Counted from the stretch's first letter, positions 44,518 through 54,507 are shown. The stretch is 64,000 bases of DNA from Chitinophaga alhagiae (GCF_003568665.1 NZ_QXMH01000002.1:62001-126000), one strand, 5' to 3'. The notes: generated by a model not told the origin, from the sequence alone. Program-made: numbers and translations.

Positions 44518-46111
44518 ACTTCCTGCGTATTACCCTTGTAACAATGGTGTATAACAGTAGCAATATACAAAATACCGGGGGAGCTTTGGCAATGAAATCG
44601 GCGAATCTCACATAAAAGGTGAGGCGGGACGACGGCAGTACATTCGTTTTAAACACCCCTTCTTCCCAATACGGCAACCTTTCGTGTATCTCTCCCCATT
44701 CATCTATGGCGCAGGAAATACCTGTATTGGCGCTCCGCACCACCCATCTTCTTGTTTCAATGGCCCGCAGCCGCGCGTATTCCATATGCTGCTTGTGCCC
44801 TTGCGTATTGCCCCACCACCCGTCATTAGTGCTTACGGCCAGAAAGCTGGCGCCTTCCCGCACTTTTTTTGCTATCAGGTCACTATAAACAGATTCATAA
44901 CAAATGGCATCAAACACTTTCCAGCCTTTCACAGGGTCAGTAAACTGGCTGACGCCGGGCGTAAGGCCGTAGCTGCCGGTAATGCCGCCAAAGTCAAGCG
45001 CCAGCTTTTTCATGAAGGGGAGGTAACGCATGTATGGCGTTATTTCTACGCCCGGTACCAGTTTTACCTTGTGGTATACCTGTATGCTGGCGGAGGTGTC
45101 TATCTGTATGGCGGAGTTAAAGGCATCGTAGGTAATGCTGCCGTCTGATGCGGTCCTTGCGGTGGCGGGTATTTCATCCTGCCCTGTATATTTTTTGTAG
45201 GTGGATGCGCCGGAAATAATTTTCAGGTTGGGGTACTGTGTTAAAAAACGGCGGATGAGCTGTACCTCAGGCTGTGCGTTCAATTCGTGCTCCCAGGCAC
45301 CCTGGGGGAAGAGGGCGGTTTCCGGCCAGATAACGTAGGCTGTTTTTTCGGTTACCTGCTGTTGGGTGAGGCGCAGCAGCTTTTCCACTTGTTGCTGCGC
45401 CATGCCGAAGGAGAACTTTTCGTCGTACGGGTCTATATTGGGTTGTACCACTACTACGGAGAGGCCCAGGCCTTTGGAGAAAGAGAGCGCCCTTATGGTC
45501 ATGGAAACGCCCATGGGTAAAAGAATGAAGAGCAGCGGCTGCCAGGCTTTTTTCCAGGCGGCGCCGCCGGTACGGTATTGCCTGATAAATTCGTATACAA
45601 GAATGTTGGCCAGCAATACATACAGGGAGCCTCCGGGCGTGCCGGTATATTCGTACCATTGTACGAGGTCAGGCCGGGAAGCGAACGCATTGCCCAGCGT
45701 GAGCCAGGGCCAGCTCAATTCCCATTGCTGGTGAATGTACTCAAATGTGAGCCAGTATACTATCAGCGCAAAATATGCGGTGGTGCGGCTGCTGCGTTCT
45801 TTTGCTATTTTGAACCCCAGCAGCGGTATGCTCATGAGCAGCGCATTGAACGCGTTGGCAAAAATGCCGCTGGCCGGTACAGGGGTATTGCCTACCCACC
45901 AGGTGGTGCCGGTGTTCCATATCCACAACGCCAGGTATATGAGCCCAAGATAAACGCTCCGCCGCGGCACCCGGTCCGCAATGGCCAGCAGGGGCGCAAA
46001 ACCAGCAAATATGAGAAAGGTAAGTGGAGAGGTAGGCCATGCCGCCCACATGGTACAGCCTGCAAGAATGCTGAGCAGAAGGGGCATGCGTTTGCTGATG
46101 GATGGGTTCAT
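44498..46111 (-). CDS. lnt: apolipoprotein N-acyltransferase
   Basis: Lnt adds the third acyl chain to lipoproteins, in the inner membrane. The 537-residue protein has several N-terminal membrane segments (about 10-215) and a nitrilase-type periplasmic domain. The catalytic triad is complete: Glu264 in VIWPETALFPQ, Lys348 in VYHKVKLVPGVE and Cys404 in FDAICYESVYSD. STNDGWWGNTQGHKQH and RWVVRSANTGIS follow. It fits the window's many lipoproteins. It is separated from guaB by a terminator and overlaps the hydrolase gene. Confidence 0.95.
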   Translation of the reverse strand: MNPSISKRMPLLLSILAGCTMWAAWPTSPLTFLIFAGFAPLLAIADRVPRRSVYLGLIYLALWIWNTGTTWWVGNTPVPASGIFANAFNALLMSIPLLGFKIAKERSSRTTAYFALIVYWLTFEYIHQQWELSWPWLTLGNAFASRPDLVQWYEYTGTPGGSLYVLLANILVYEFIRQYRTGGAAWKKAWQPLLFILLPMGVSMTIRALSFSKGLGLSVVVVQPNIDPYDEKFSFGMAQQQVEKLLRLTQQQVTEKTAYVIWPETALFPQGAWEHELNAQPEVQLIRRFLTQYPNLKIISGASTYKKYTGQDEIPATARTASDGSITYDAFNSAIQIDTSASIQVYHKVKLVPGVEITPYMRYLPFMKKLALDFGGITGSYGLTPGVSQFTDPVKGWKVFDAICYESVYSDLIAKKVREGASFLAVSTNDGWWGNTQGHKQHMEYARLRAIETRRWVVRSANTGISCAIDEWGEIHERLPYWEEGVFKTNVLPSSRLTFYVRFADFIAKAPPVFCILLLLYTIVTRVIRRKYVENNQ

Positions 46112-46128
46112 GCTCCAAAAATAGAATA

Positions 46129-46173
46129 AAAAAGGGCATACGGAGAAAGCGGTGCTCTTCGTATGCCCTTTTT
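46129..46173 (-). terminator. terminator after guaB
   Basis: AAAAAGGGCATACG (46129-46142) pairs with CGTATGCCCTTTTT (46160-46173). On the minus strand the distal arm is a T-run. It separates guaB from lnt. Confidence 0.85.
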
Positions 46174-46189
46174 AATATGCTGGTAATAA

Positions 46190-47671
46190 TTAGCGGCTGT
46201 AGTTGGGTGCTTCTTTGGTGATCACCACATCGTGCGGGTGGTTTTCCTTTACGGTGGCGGAAGTGATCTTCACGAACTGCGCATCCTGCAGGGCCTTGAT
46301 ATCTTTGGCGCCGCAATAGCCCATACCGGCGCGGAGGCCGCCTACGAACTGCTGCACCACTTCAGACAGGTAGCCTTTGTAGGGCACGCGGCCTACAATG
46401 CCTTCCGGCACCAGCTTTTTGATATCAGCCTCCACGTCCTGGAAGTAGCGGTCCTTGCTGCCTTCAGACATGGCCTCAATAGAGCCCATGCCGCGGTAGC
46501 TTTTGAACTTGCGGCCTTCGTAAATGATGGTCTCTCCGGGGCTTTCTTCCACGCCGGCAAAGATGGAGCCTGCCATGATGGTAGACGCACCGGCTACCAG
46601 GGCTTTCACCATGTCGCCGGTATAGCGGATGCCGCCGTCTGCAATAACGGGGATGCCTGATTTTTTCAACGCCTGCGCCGCGTTCATGATGGCGGACAAT
46701 TGAGGGAAGCCGGCGCCTGTTACCACGCGGGTGGTACAGATGGAACCGGGGCCTACGCCCACTTTTACCGCGTCTGCACCAGCGGCGGCCAGTGCCAGCG
46801 CGCCTTCTGCGGTAGCAACGTTACCACCTATTACCTGCAGTTTGGGGAAAGATTTCTTGAGTTTCTTCAGTGCTTCCAGCACGTGTACGGAGTGGCCATG
46901 CGCACTGTCTAGCGTTACCACGTCAACGCCCACATGGATGAGGGCGGAGGCCCTTTCCTGGAGGTCTGCCGTAATGCCCAGCGCAGCCCCCACCAGCAGG
47001 CGGCCGTAAGCGTCTTTGGCGGCATTGGGGTAGCTTTGCAGCTGCAGTATGTCCCGGTAGGTGATCAGGCCGGTCAGTTTACCCTGCTTGTTCACTACGG
47101 GGAGCTTTTCAATACGGTGCTGCTGGAGTATTTTTTCGGCCTTTTTCATGTCAGTGCCTTCCGGCGCGGTCACCAGCTTGTCTTTGCTGGTCATCACTTC
47201 ACTGATAAGCCTTTTGGTGTTGGATTTTTCGAACCGCAGGTCGCGGTTGGTGAGAATGCCGATCAGCTTTTTATCACCGTCAACAATGGGAATACCGCCA
47301 ATGCCGTTTTCCCGCATCATGCGCAGCGCCTGGCCAATGGTGGAATCTGCGCTTAATGTCAGCGGGTCAAGGATCATTCCGCTTTCGCTGCGTTTTACCT
47401 TTCTTACCAGTTCCGCTTGTTTCTCAATGCTCATGTTCTTGTGCAGGATGCCGATGCCGCCCTCACGCGCCAGCGCAATGGCAAGATTAGCTTCCGTTAC
47501 AGTGTCCATTGCGGCAGACACCATAGGGATGTTGATTCTGAGATTTTTGGTAAGTTGAGAGGAGATGTTCACTTCCCTGGGCAGCACTTCTGAATAGGCT
47601 GGTACCAGGAGTACGTCATCGAAGGTAAGACCGTCAGCTACAAATTTCTGTTTGGATTTTCCCGCAGGCAT
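46190..47671 (-). CDS. guaB: inosine-5'-monophosphate dehydrogenase
   Basis: GuaB oxidises IMP to XMP, the committed step to GMP. The 493-residue TIM-barrel enzyme has two CBS domains inserted at about 95-215 ([40 protein letters not shown]). The catalytic loop has Cys312 in [17 protein letters not shown]. The flap ([16 protein letters not shown]) and C-terminal [15 protein letters not shown] are intact. It is a single-gene unit with a -7 element upstream and a terminator downstream. Confidence 0.97.
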   Translation of the reverse strand: MPAGKSKQKFVADGLTFDDVLLVPAYSEVLPREVNISSQLTKNLRINIPMVSAAMDTVTEANLAIALAREGGIGILHKNMSIEKQAELVRKVKRSESGMILDPLTLSADSTIGQALRMMRENGIGGIPIVDGDKKLIGILTNRDLRFEKSNTKRLISEVMTSKDKLVTAPEGTDMKKAEKILQQHRIEKLPVVNKQGKLTGLITYRDILQLQSYPNAAKDAYGRLLVGAALGITADLQERASALIHVGVDVVTLDSAHGHSVHVLEALKKLKKSFPKLQVIGGNVATAEGALALAAAGADAVKVGVGPGSICTTRVVTGAGFPQLSAIMNAAQALKKSGIPVIADGGIRYTGDMVKALVAGASTIMAGSIFAGVEESPGETIIYEGRKFKSYRGMGSIEAMSEGSKDRYFQDVEADIKKLVPEGIVGRVPYKGYLSEVVQQFVGGLRAGMGYCGAKDIKALQDAQFVKITSATVKENHPHDVVITKEAPNYSR

Positions 47672-47709
47672 ATTGCAATTATTTTGGCAGTTTTCTAAAT
47701 AATTGCACG

Positions 47710-47717
47710 CAAATGTA
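47710..47717 (-). promoter_or_regulatory. -7 element TACATTTG for guaB
   Basis: On the minus strand TACATTTG matches TAnnTTTG exactly, 38 bp before the guaB ATG. No clear TTG -33 box is seen. Confidence 0.5.
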
Positions 47718-47750
47718 CGACTATTTTGTGTAATCAGTGCAGTTCATTTT

Positions 47751-48863
47751 TCATGTGTGGATTAATTGATATGTATTGCCCGGCATGGCGCGCACCAGTC
47801 CTTCCATTTCCAGCTGCAGCAGTACACCGGGTATTTGTTGTTGCGGAATGCCGCTGCGGTACTGGATTTCGTCAATATGCATATGATTGCCGCCGCCCAG
47901 CACCGCTACCACTTGCTGCTGGCCGGGGCCAAGCTGGTTGAACAGCCTGCTTTGCACCACCGGTGCGGCGTTTTTGGGAGCGGCCGGCCGCCAGTTCAGC
48001 ATCTCCAGCACATCTTCCGGCCCTGTTACCAGCGCGGCTTTGTTGTGGCGTACCAGTTCCAGGCAACCGGCGGAGCGCGCATCGCCAATACGGCCGGGCA
48101 CGGCCATTACATCCCGGTTGTAACCGCAGGCTATGTCTGCCGTGATCAGGGACCCACCTTTGATGCCGCTTTCGATCACCAGTGTAGCGTCGCATAACCC
48201 TGCCACTATACGGTTGCGGCGGGGAAAGTTCTGTTTGCCCAGCTTGGTGCCGCTGCAGAAGTCGGTTAACAGCCCGCCGTTTTCCAGCATCTGCTGCGCG
48301 GCATGGTAGTGGGCGGCGGGGTAGAGCTTGTCAAGCCCGTGGGCCAGTACCCCAACGGTGGGCAACCCTTGCGCCAGTGCGGCTTTGTGGGCGGTGATGT
48401 CTATCCCGTACGCCATACCGCTTACAATGGTGATGTGGTGTGCGGCAAAGGCAGCTATGAACTGTTCGCAGATAGCGTGGCCATAGGCAGTAGGGGTGCG
48501 GGTGCCCACTACGCCCAATATCTTTTCCGCCTGCAGGTCCATGTGGCCTTTGGCATAGAGCATCACCGGGCTGTCATAACAATGTTGCAGGCGCCGGGGA
48601 TATAAAGGGTCTGTGTAAAACAGCGGCTGCACGCCGTTTTTGCCCATAAAAGCAATTTCCGCATCGGCCAGGTGAAACGCGTTGAAGGCGCGGATGGCCG
48701 CGGCGCGCTGTGTGCCCACCCCGGGGATGCTCTCCAGTAGTTTTTTTTGTGCCGTGAAAATATCCCGGGCCGTACCAAACCGGCGGAGCAGCTCTTTGGC
48801 CACCACATCGCCTACCTGCGGGATGAGGGTCAATGCAATACGATAATGTAATTCATCGCGCAT
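47751..48863 (-). CDS. dprA: DNA-processing protein A (Smf)
   Basis: DprA loads RecA onto incoming single-stranded DNA during transformation. The 370-residue protein has an N-terminal helix-hairpin-helix/SAM-like part (KELLRRFGTARDIF, SIPGVGTQRAAAIRAF). The Rossmann-like core carries VGTRTPTAYGHAICEQF, IVSGMAYGIDITAHKAAL, KQNFPRRNRIVAGL and ESGIKGGSLITADIAC. A C-terminal winged helix follows (HIDEIQYRSGIPQQQIPGV). It is 79 bp upstream of guaB on the same strand and divergent from the phosphatase gene. Confidence 0.94.
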   Translation of the reverse strand: MRDELHYRIALTLIPQVGDVVAKELLRRFGTARDIFTAQKKLLESIPGVGTQRAAAIRAFNAFHLADAEIAFMGKNGVQPLFYTDPLYPRRLQHCYDSPVMLYAKGHMDLQAEKILGVVGTRTPTAYGHAICEQFIAAFAAHHITIVSGMAYGIDITAHKAALAQGLPTVGVLAHGLDKLYPAAHYHAAQQMLENGGLLTDFCSGTKLGKQNFPRRNRIVAGLCDATLVIESGIKGGSLITADIACGYNRDVMAVPGRIGDARSAGCLELVRHNKAALVTGPEDVLEMLNWRPAAPKNAAPVVQSRLFNQLGPGQQQVVAVLGGGNHMHIDEIQYRSGIPQQQIPGVLLQLEMEGLVRAMPGNTYQLIHT

Positions 48864-48930
48864 GGGTTAACAATTTAAGCACGGTCAATTTACGGTTTTT
48901 TGGCGAAGTTTGCTGTTCATATACATTGTT

Positions 48931-49716
48931 ATGCAAACACGTTACCTGGTATGGCTGCTGCTTGCTTTCGCAGCCTGCAAAACCCCTCAACGCACTACCG
49001 CCACTACCTCTTTTGCCAACACCGGTCCCGCCTGGGGAGCGCTCTGGCAGCAACGCGCGGCAGAATACAAGGCGCTCTGCCTGCAGGCCTACCATGCGGC
49101 AGCGCAAAGAGTGGAAGTTATGAGCCATCAGCAAACCCTGCGGCCGCGGGCCATTGTAACGGACATAGACGAAACCGTGCTGGACAACAGCCCTTACTCC
49201 GCCAAAACCGCGCTGGCCGGCCGCCCTTATTCGCAAAAGGAGTGGGAAGAATGGACGGCTCTTGCCGCCTGCGATACGGTGCCGGGCGCGCCCTCATTCT
49301 TCAAATACGCCGCGGAAAAGGGCTTCACCATCTATTACGTGACCAACCGCCTGGAAAATGAACGGGCCGCTACCCTGAAAAACCTGCAGCGCTGGGGTTT
49401 CCCGTTTGCAGATAATGAGCACCTGGTACTCTCTAACGGCAACTCCAACAAGGAGCCCCGCCGCCTGGAAATAGCGAAGAAATTCGAGATCGCGATGCTG
49501 GTGGGCGATAACCTGGGAGATTTTGCAGCGGTCTTTTATCATAGATTACCCGAGGAGCGGAGCGCTGCGGTAGATGAGTTGCGCGCGGAATTTGGCGAGC
49601 GTTTTATTGTGCTGCCCAATGTGATGTACGGGGACTGGGTAACGGCGCTGTACCCGCGCGGGCTAACCGAAGCGCAGGCGGACAGTGTAATGAGAACGCA
49701 GGTGAAAAGTTTTTGA
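48931..49716 (+). CDS. 5'-nucleotidase, lipoprotein e(P4) family (class C acid phosphatase)
   Basis: The protein has 261 residues from ATG 48931, chosen because it opens directly into the lipoprotein signal MQTRYLVWLLLAFAAC (Cys16). An earlier ATG at 48910 adds seven residues. The HAD phosphatase motif is Asp78-x-Asp80 in VTDIDETVLDNSPY, followed by IYYVTNRLENERAATL and LVGDNLGDFAAVF. Family members dephosphorylate nucleotides such as NMN at the cell surface, which allows NAD-precursor uptake. Divergent from dprA. Confidence 0.88.
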   Translation: MQTRYLVWLLLAFAACKTPQRTTATTSFANTGPAWGALWQQRAAEYKALCLQAYHAAAQRVEVMSHQQTLRPRAIVTDIDETVLDNSPYSAKTALAGRPYSQKEWEEWTALAACDTVPGAPSFFKYAAEKGFTIYYVTNRLENERAATLKNLQRWGFPFADNEHLVLSNGNSNKEPRRLEIAKKFEIAMLVGDNLGDFAAVFYHRLPEERSAAVDELRAEFGERFIVLPNVMYGDWVTALYPRGLTEAQADSVMRTQVKSF

Positions 49717-49748
49717 TTTAGTATTTTCAGGAAAACGCTCTATACACT

Positions 49749-50888
49749 ATGAAAAAGATCATCTTGTTTTTTGGCTTGGTAATTATTTCGAATGTGGTTA
49801 TCGGTCAGTCCTTTCCTCCGGGTATTAGTTTTCAATCTCCAGACGTTCAGGTGCAGCCGCCGTCTCACCCCCTGGGGCTATCTCTTTCCACAACCACCAG
49901 TTTCTTGAATAATCAGGCAGTGAGCAGCTTTGGCCTTCAACGGAAAAAATTTCATTCTGTTCAGCCGACAGGCAATGATATGAATGACGAAGTATCTATC
50001 TGGATAAAAGGATATTATCAGAATTCCGCAGTTGCACTGCCGGTGCTGCTGGGTGGATACGGTTGGAATTCAGAAGCGGCTCATATGATTGTTGACCGCA
50101 ATGGCAGCGTTGGTATTGGTACGCTGATGCCGGGGAGCTTTGCCAACCAAAACCAGGTGAGCTATCCCCGCACATATACTCAACAAGACAGGGTAGTAAG
50201 CATTATATCCAATGAACAACCTGTTCTCGAACTTGGCCGTTCTATAAGCACTTTGAGCGCCGGGGAAAGGGTGGGGGCTATTTTCTTCAGCAATATTACC
50301 GGTCAGGCTGACGCGCACCGGCAGATAGCTGGTATTTGGGCGGAAAAGGGAGACTTTCCCACTCATCCTTACCTGGTAGGGGCCCGTCTTGTTTTTGCTA
50401 CAAAAGTACTTGGTGGCCCTGCACAGAATAAAATGGTCTTCGATGAATACGGTAACCTGTCCATTGGCACCACCACGAGTAGCGGCTATAAACTCGCAGT
50501 CAATGGCCCCGTGAAAGCCCGAAAAATAAAGGTTACACAAACAGAGTGGCCTGATTTTGTTTTCGAGGCATCTTACAAACTTAAATCTCTCGAAGAGCTG
50601 GAATTTTACATCTCCAAATACAAGCATCTTCCGGAAATACCCGCCGCTGCAGATGTTCAGAAAAACGGGCTAGATGTAGGGGAGAACCAGGCAAAATTGC
50701 TACAGAAGATCGAAGAGCTTACGCTTTATTTGATCGATATGAATAAAAAAATGACTACGCAGGCAAAACTGATAGACAAACAGCAGCAACAATTGGCACG
50801 GCAGGAGAAAGAACTGGAAAGCCTGAAAAACAAGTCAGCCAGAACTGATCCAATAAAAAAGGAAGAGGAAGTGTCGAAGGTATTTTGA
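49749..50888 (+). CDS. secreted protein with tail-fibre-like body and C-terminal coiled coil, unknown function
   Basis: The 379-residue protein has a signal peptide (IILFFGLVIISNVVIGQ). Short glycine-rich repeats (VDRNGSVGIGTLMPG; FDEYGNLSIGTTTSSGYKLAVNG) resemble phage-tail-fibre-like repeats found in Bacteroidota exoproteins. Then comes YKLKSLEELEFYISKYKHLPEIP and a coiled coil (about 315-365, KIEELTLYLIDMNKKM to EKELESLKNK). No sorting domain is seen. The gene is visibly more AT-rich than its neighbours, which hints at recent arrival or relaxed codon use. It follows the phosphatase gene by 32 bp. Confidence 0.65.
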   Translation: MKKIILFFGLVIISNVVIGQSFPPGISFQSPDVQVQPPSHPLGLSLSTTTSFLNNQAVSSFGLQRKKFHSVQPTGNDMNDEVSIWIKGYYQNSAVALPVLLGGYGWNSEAAHMIVDRNGSVGIGTLMPGSFANQNQVSYPRTYTQQDRVVSIISNEQPVLELGRSISTLSAGERVGAIFFSNITGQADAHRQIAGIWAEKGDFPTHPYLVGARLVFATKVLGGPAQNKMVFDEYGNLSIGTTTSSGYKLAVNGPVKARKIKVTQTEWPDFVFEASYKLKSLEELEFYISKYKHLPEIPAAADVQKNGLDVGENQAKLLQKIEELTLYLIDMNKKMTTQAKLIDKQQQQLARQEKELESLKNKSARTDPIKKEEEVSKVF

Positions 50889-50935
50889 AACTTTTGAGGA
50901 TCGCGTAAACGAAAGCCTCCTCGCAAGGTACCCAC

Positions 50936-50970
50936 GTAAAAAGAGGGTGCATCAATTCGATACACCCTCT
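50936..50970 (-). terminator. terminator after the PorE-like gene
   Basis: AGAGGGTG (50942-50949) pairs with CACCCTCT (50963-50970), with further ATC/GAT pairing in the loop. On the minus strand it is followed by TTTTT (A-run 50938-50942). Confidence 0.75.
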
Positions 50971-50978
50971 GAACGATC

Positions 50979-52850
50979 TTACAAACTGATCACCTTCAGC
51001 TCCGTTCTCCTGTTCTGCGCGCGGCCGGCATCGGTATCATTGGTATCTACCGGTTTGCTTTCGCCATAACCTTTGGCCTTCAGCCGTTTTGCGGCTATGC
51101 CCTGTTTCACAAGGTATGCTACTACCGCTTTAGCCCGGTTTTCAGAGAGCACCTGGTTGTCCGTATCGCTGCCCACATTGTCTGTATGGCCGCTTAGCTC
51201 CACTTCCATGGTGGGGTTGCTTTTCAGCAGGGCCACCAGTTTGTCCAGCTCTGTAGTGGAGGCAGGTTGCAGGGTATATTCGTTGCTGGCAAAGAAGATA
51301 TTGCGCAACACCACTACCGCGTTAGCTTCCAGCGGCTGCAGCGGCACGTTCTTTTCAAACGGCTGGCCTTCTTTCACCTCTTTCAATGAAAAGTTTTCAG
51401 AATAGAAGAGATAGCCCTTCCGGCTTACGGAGAGCGCATAGTCTTTACCCGTGGGCAGGGGTACCAGGTAGTCCCCGTTCTCGTTGCTGCGTATGTTCGC
51501 TACCGTTAGTTTGGTGGCCAGGTCTGTCAGTTCCAGGGCGGCTACCAGGCGCTGGTTGGTTTTAACATCGTATACATAACCTCTTACGTACAACGTGGGC
51601 TGCGGCCGTGCGGCTTCGTACAGCTCAAAACTGTAGATGTCCAGGGAACCGCGCCCCTCGGCGCGGTCAGACGAAAAGTACGCCGTAACGCCGTTTGCCG
51701 CCACGGTAAGGCTGCCGTCTTCGTCAATAGTGTTGATGGGGTAGCCGAGGTTTACGGCGGGGCCCCAGGTACCATCCGGCTGCAGGCGGGAGTAAAAGAT
51801 GTCCAGTCCGCCGAAGCCCTGGTGCCCGGTAGAAGCAAAAAACAGCGTTTGCCCGTCCGCATGCAGAAAAGGGGTCATTTCGCGGCCGCGGGTGTTGATG
51901 TTGGGCCCCAGCCGTTCTGCCAGGCTCCAGCGCCCGTCAGGACTGCGGCGGCTTACAAAAATATCGGCGCCGGCATCCGGTGTTTCGCGGGTGAAATAAA
52001 GGGTTTGTTTGTCTGGCGAAAGGCAGGGTTGTGATTCCCACAGTTCGCTGTTGATGGCCGTGCCGATGTTGCGGGGCGCCTGCCAGCCATTGGCCGTTTT
52101 GACGGAGTAATAAATATCGCAGCTGCCGCGGCCCCCGGGAAAATCGCACCCGGTGAAGACCAGCATTTCCCCGTCTTGCGAAATGTTCTGTGCGCCCTCG
52201 TTGAACGCGGAGTTAACAGGCTCTCCCATGTCTTTTGACAACTGCCATTGCAGGCTGTCTTTTTCCGATACAAAAAAATCTTCGTTGCGGCCGCCCACCC
52301 GGCGCGTATACACCAGGGTTTTACCGTCTATGGTGAGAGAGGGGAAATATTCCGCGTCTGCGCTATTGATGTTGGCGCCAAGGTTTTTCGGCTCAAAGGG
52401 CACGGGTTGGGTGGAAAGGGCGTACTCCATGTTCTTTTTGAACTGGGCCTGTTCAGGAGATGCCTTTTTGGAAACAGCGATCTGTTCTTCCACCATTTTC
52501 AGGGCGTCTGCAAACTGCCCGTTGCCAGCCAGGGCTTTGGCATAAGACATGCGGATGAAGCGCAGCCCGTCCGCATCAATTTCCAGCAGCTTTTTGAAAG
52601 CGGTGATAGCCTCCTTGTACTGCTTCTTAGCTACGTAAGTAAGGCCCATCTGGCCGTAAGCATCGGGATAATTGGGTTTTACCTTCAGGGCTTCATGGAG
52701 AAAGTGGATGGCATTGTCGTACTGATAGCTACGCATGGACTGGATAGCCTGTTCAAACAGTTCTCCGGCTTTCTTGTCAGCTTTATCCGTTTTTTGCGCC
52801 ATCAGCCCGAGGCTGATCAGGCAGCATAGTGATAACAGGATGTGTTTCAT
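50979..52850 (-). CDS. OmpA-family protein with TPR, beta-propeller and carboxypeptidase-regulatory domains (PorE-like)
   Basis: The 623-residue protein has a signal peptide (LLSLCCLISLGLMAQ) and TPR repeats (about 25-140, AGELFEQAIQSMRSYQYDNA). A PD40/WD40-like propeller follows (about 160-410, YFPSLTIDGKTLVYTRRVGG; PFLHADGQTLFFASTGHQG), then a carboxypeptidase-regulatory-like domain (about 430-505). The OmpA peptidoglycan-binding domain contains VELSGHTDNVGSDTDNQVLS and AQNRRTELKV. This TPR-propeller-CRD-OmpA order is that of PorE, the peptidoglycan-linked type IX accessory protein. Related OmpA proteins with other roles exist, so the assignment is probable only. Confidence 0.7.
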   Translation of the reverse strand: MKHILLSLCCLISLGLMAQKTDKADKKAGELFEQAIQSMRSYQYDNAIHFLHEALKVKPNYPDAYGQMGLTYVAKKQYKEAITAFKKLLEIDADGLRFIRMSYAKALAGNGQFADALKMVEEQIAVSKKASPEQAQFKKNMEYALSTQPVPFEPKNLGANINSADAEYFPSLTIDGKTLVYTRRVGGRNEDFFVSEKDSLQWQLSKDMGEPVNSAFNEGAQNISQDGEMLVFTGCDFPGGRGSCDIYYSVKTANGWQAPRNIGTAINSELWESQPCLSPDKQTLYFTRETPDAGADIFVSRRSPDGRWSLAERLGPNINTRGREMTPFLHADGQTLFFASTGHQGFGGLDIFYSRLQPDGTWGPAVNLGYPINTIDEDGSLTVAANGVTAYFSSDRAEGRGSLDIYSFELYEAARPQPTLYVRGYVYDVKTNQRLVAALELTDLATKLTVANIRSNENGDYLVPLPTGKDYALSVSRKGYLFYSENFSLKEVKEGQPFEKNVPLQPLEANAVVVLRNIFFASNEYTLQPASTTELDKLVALLKSNPTMEVELSGHTDNVGSDTDNQVLSENRAKAVVAYLVKQGIAAKRLKAKGYGESKPVDTNDTDAGRAQNRRTELKVISL

Positions 52851-52943
52851 AGTTGATCACTAAATAACGGAAAAAAAGGGGTTTATGATATGAAGATGAT
52901 AAAGAATGTGATAGGCGACAGGCCTGTTGAAAGCAAACCGGTG

Positions 52944-53582
52944 TCAGGGAACGTTGATGTATTTATGGATCTGCAGGGAGATCTGCCATTGGGGGTGTTC
53001 CTTTACATAGTCTATAATGTGCGGCGTCATTTCCGCTGCCCGGCTCCATTCCGGCTGCAGGTACAGCTTGCATTGCCGGCCCGCCAGGGCCGCATATTTT
53101 TCCGCCCAGGCAAAATCTGACTTGTTGTAGATCACGATCTTCAGTTCATGCGCTTTGGCGCATATCTCCGGCAGGGGCGCCTTGAATTTTTTGGGGGAGA
53201 GGGTGATCCAGTCCCAGTTTCCGCTGAGGGGAGAGGAGCCGGAGGTTTCAATATGGTTCCTGAACCCGGCTTTGTGCAGGGCGCTGGTGAGGGTGGTCAG
53301 GTCATGCATCAGCGGTTCCCCGCCGGTGATAACGGCAATGCGGCCGGGGTGGGCCGCTGCTTCCCGTACCATGTCTGTGATAGTTTGCTGCGGGTGTTTG
53401 TCTGCCTCCCAGCTTTCTTTGACATCGCACCATACGCAGCCCACATCGCAGCCGCCGAGGCGGATGAAATAAGCGGCCTTCCCTTGATGGAAACCTTCAC
53501 CCTGCAGGGTGTAAAAAGACTCCATCACAGGCAGGGTAGCAGTATGTAAAGCGGTGCCGGGCATGGTACAAAGGTAGCTCAT
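52944..53582 (-). CDS. queE: 7-carboxy-7-deazaguanine synthase
   Basis: QueE is the radical SAM enzyme that contracts 6-carboxytetrahydropterin to 7-carboxy-7-deazaguanine, directly after QueD. The 212-residue protein has the cluster-binding Cys45-x3-Cys49-x2-Cys52 (GGCDVGCVWCD), preceded by MESFYTLQGEGFHQGKAAYF. VITGGEPLMHDL is the SAM-binding GGEP. The start could also be at Met7 or Met20. It begins 3 bp after the folD stop, so the two are co-transcribed. No queC or queF is visible in the window. Confidence 0.92.
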   Translation of the reverse strand: MSYLCTMPGTALHTATLPVMESFYTLQGEGFHQGKAAYFIRLGGCDVGCVWCDVKESWEADKHPQQTITDMVREAAAHPGRIAVITGGEPLMHDLTTLTSALHKAGFRNHIETSGSSPLSGNWDWITLSPKKFKAPLPEICAKAHELKIVIYNKSDFAWAEKYAALAGRQCKLYLQPEWSRAAEMTPHIIDYVKEHPQWQISLQIHKYINVP

Positions 53583-53585
53583 TTA

Positions 53586-54473
53586 TCAGTTTTGATGCCC
53601 GCGCTGCCCGGTGGCGGCGAGGTAGGTATTTTTCAGCAATGCGGCAATGGTCATGGGCCCTACGCCGCCGGGAACGGGGGTAATGTAGCTGCAGCGCGGG
53701 GCTACGGCTGCATAGTCCACATCTCCCACCAGGCGGAAACCGCTCTTTTTGGACGCGTCTTCCATTCTGTTGATGCCTACATCTATCACCACGGCGCCTT
53801 CTTTTACCATATCTGCCGTTACAAAATTGGGGCGGCCAATGGCGGCTACCACAATATCCGCCTGGCGGCAGAGCTCGGCGAGGTTTTTTGTATGGGAGTG
53901 GCACAGGGTTACGGTGCAGTTGCCGGGGTTGGTGTTGCGGCTCAGCAGGATGCTCACCGGCGTACCCACAATGTGGCTGCGGCCTATCACCACGGCGTGT
54001 TTGCCCCTGGTCTCGATATTATAATGTTCCAGTATCAGCATAATGCCGTAGGGAGTAGCGGGAATAAAAGCCGGCAGGCCGCTCACCATTTTACCCACGT
54101 TCATGGGGTGGAAGCCGTCTACGTCCTTGCTGGGGTCTATGGTATTGATTACCAGCTCTTCGTTGATGTGTTTGGGCAGTGGCAGCTGTACAAGAATACC
54201 GTCAATATCCGGGTTTTCGTTCAGCATGGCAATATGGTCCAGCAAATGCTTTTCGGGAATGGTGTCCTCAAAACGGAGCAGGGTGGAGTTGTAACCGATC
54301 TCTGCGCAGGATTTGACCTTGCTGGCCACATAGGTTTCACTGGCGCCGTTGTTGCCCACCAGTATGGCGGCGAGGTGAGGTATTTTTTTGCCCTGGGCCT
54401 TTAACGAGGCTACCTGGGTGGCCAGTTGATCTTTTACAGCCTGGGATACGAGTTTGCCGTCTAAAATTTGCAT
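53586..54473 (-). CDS. folD: bifunctional methylenetetrahydrofolate dehydrogenase/cyclohydrolase
   Basis: FolD interconverts methylene-, methenyl- and 10-formyl-tetrahydrofolate with NADP. From ATG 54473 ([17 protein letters not shown]) it has 295 residues, the family norm. A longer frame to 54542 adds 23 unlikely residues. Catalytic Lys is in [41 protein letters not shown] and [16 protein letters not shown] are the signature stretches. It forms an operon with queE. Confidence 0.95.
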   Translation of the reverse strand: MQILDGKLVSQAVKDQLATQVASLKAQGKKIPHLAAILVGNNGASETYVASKVKSCAEIGYNSTLLRFEDTIPEKHLLDHIAMLNENPDIDGILVQLPLPKHINEELVINTIDPSKDVDGFHPMNVGKMVSGLPAFIPATPYGIMLILEHYNIETRGKHAVVIGRSHIVGTPVSILLSRNTNPGNCTVTLCHSHTKNLAELCRQADIVVAAIGRPNFVTADMVKEGAVVIDVGINRMEDASKKSGFRLVGDVDYAAVAPRCSYITPVPGGVGPMTIAALLKNTYLAATGQRGHQN

Positions 54474-54507
54474 GCGCAAAAGTAAGGAAAAAATCGGCGA
54501 ATGGAAA

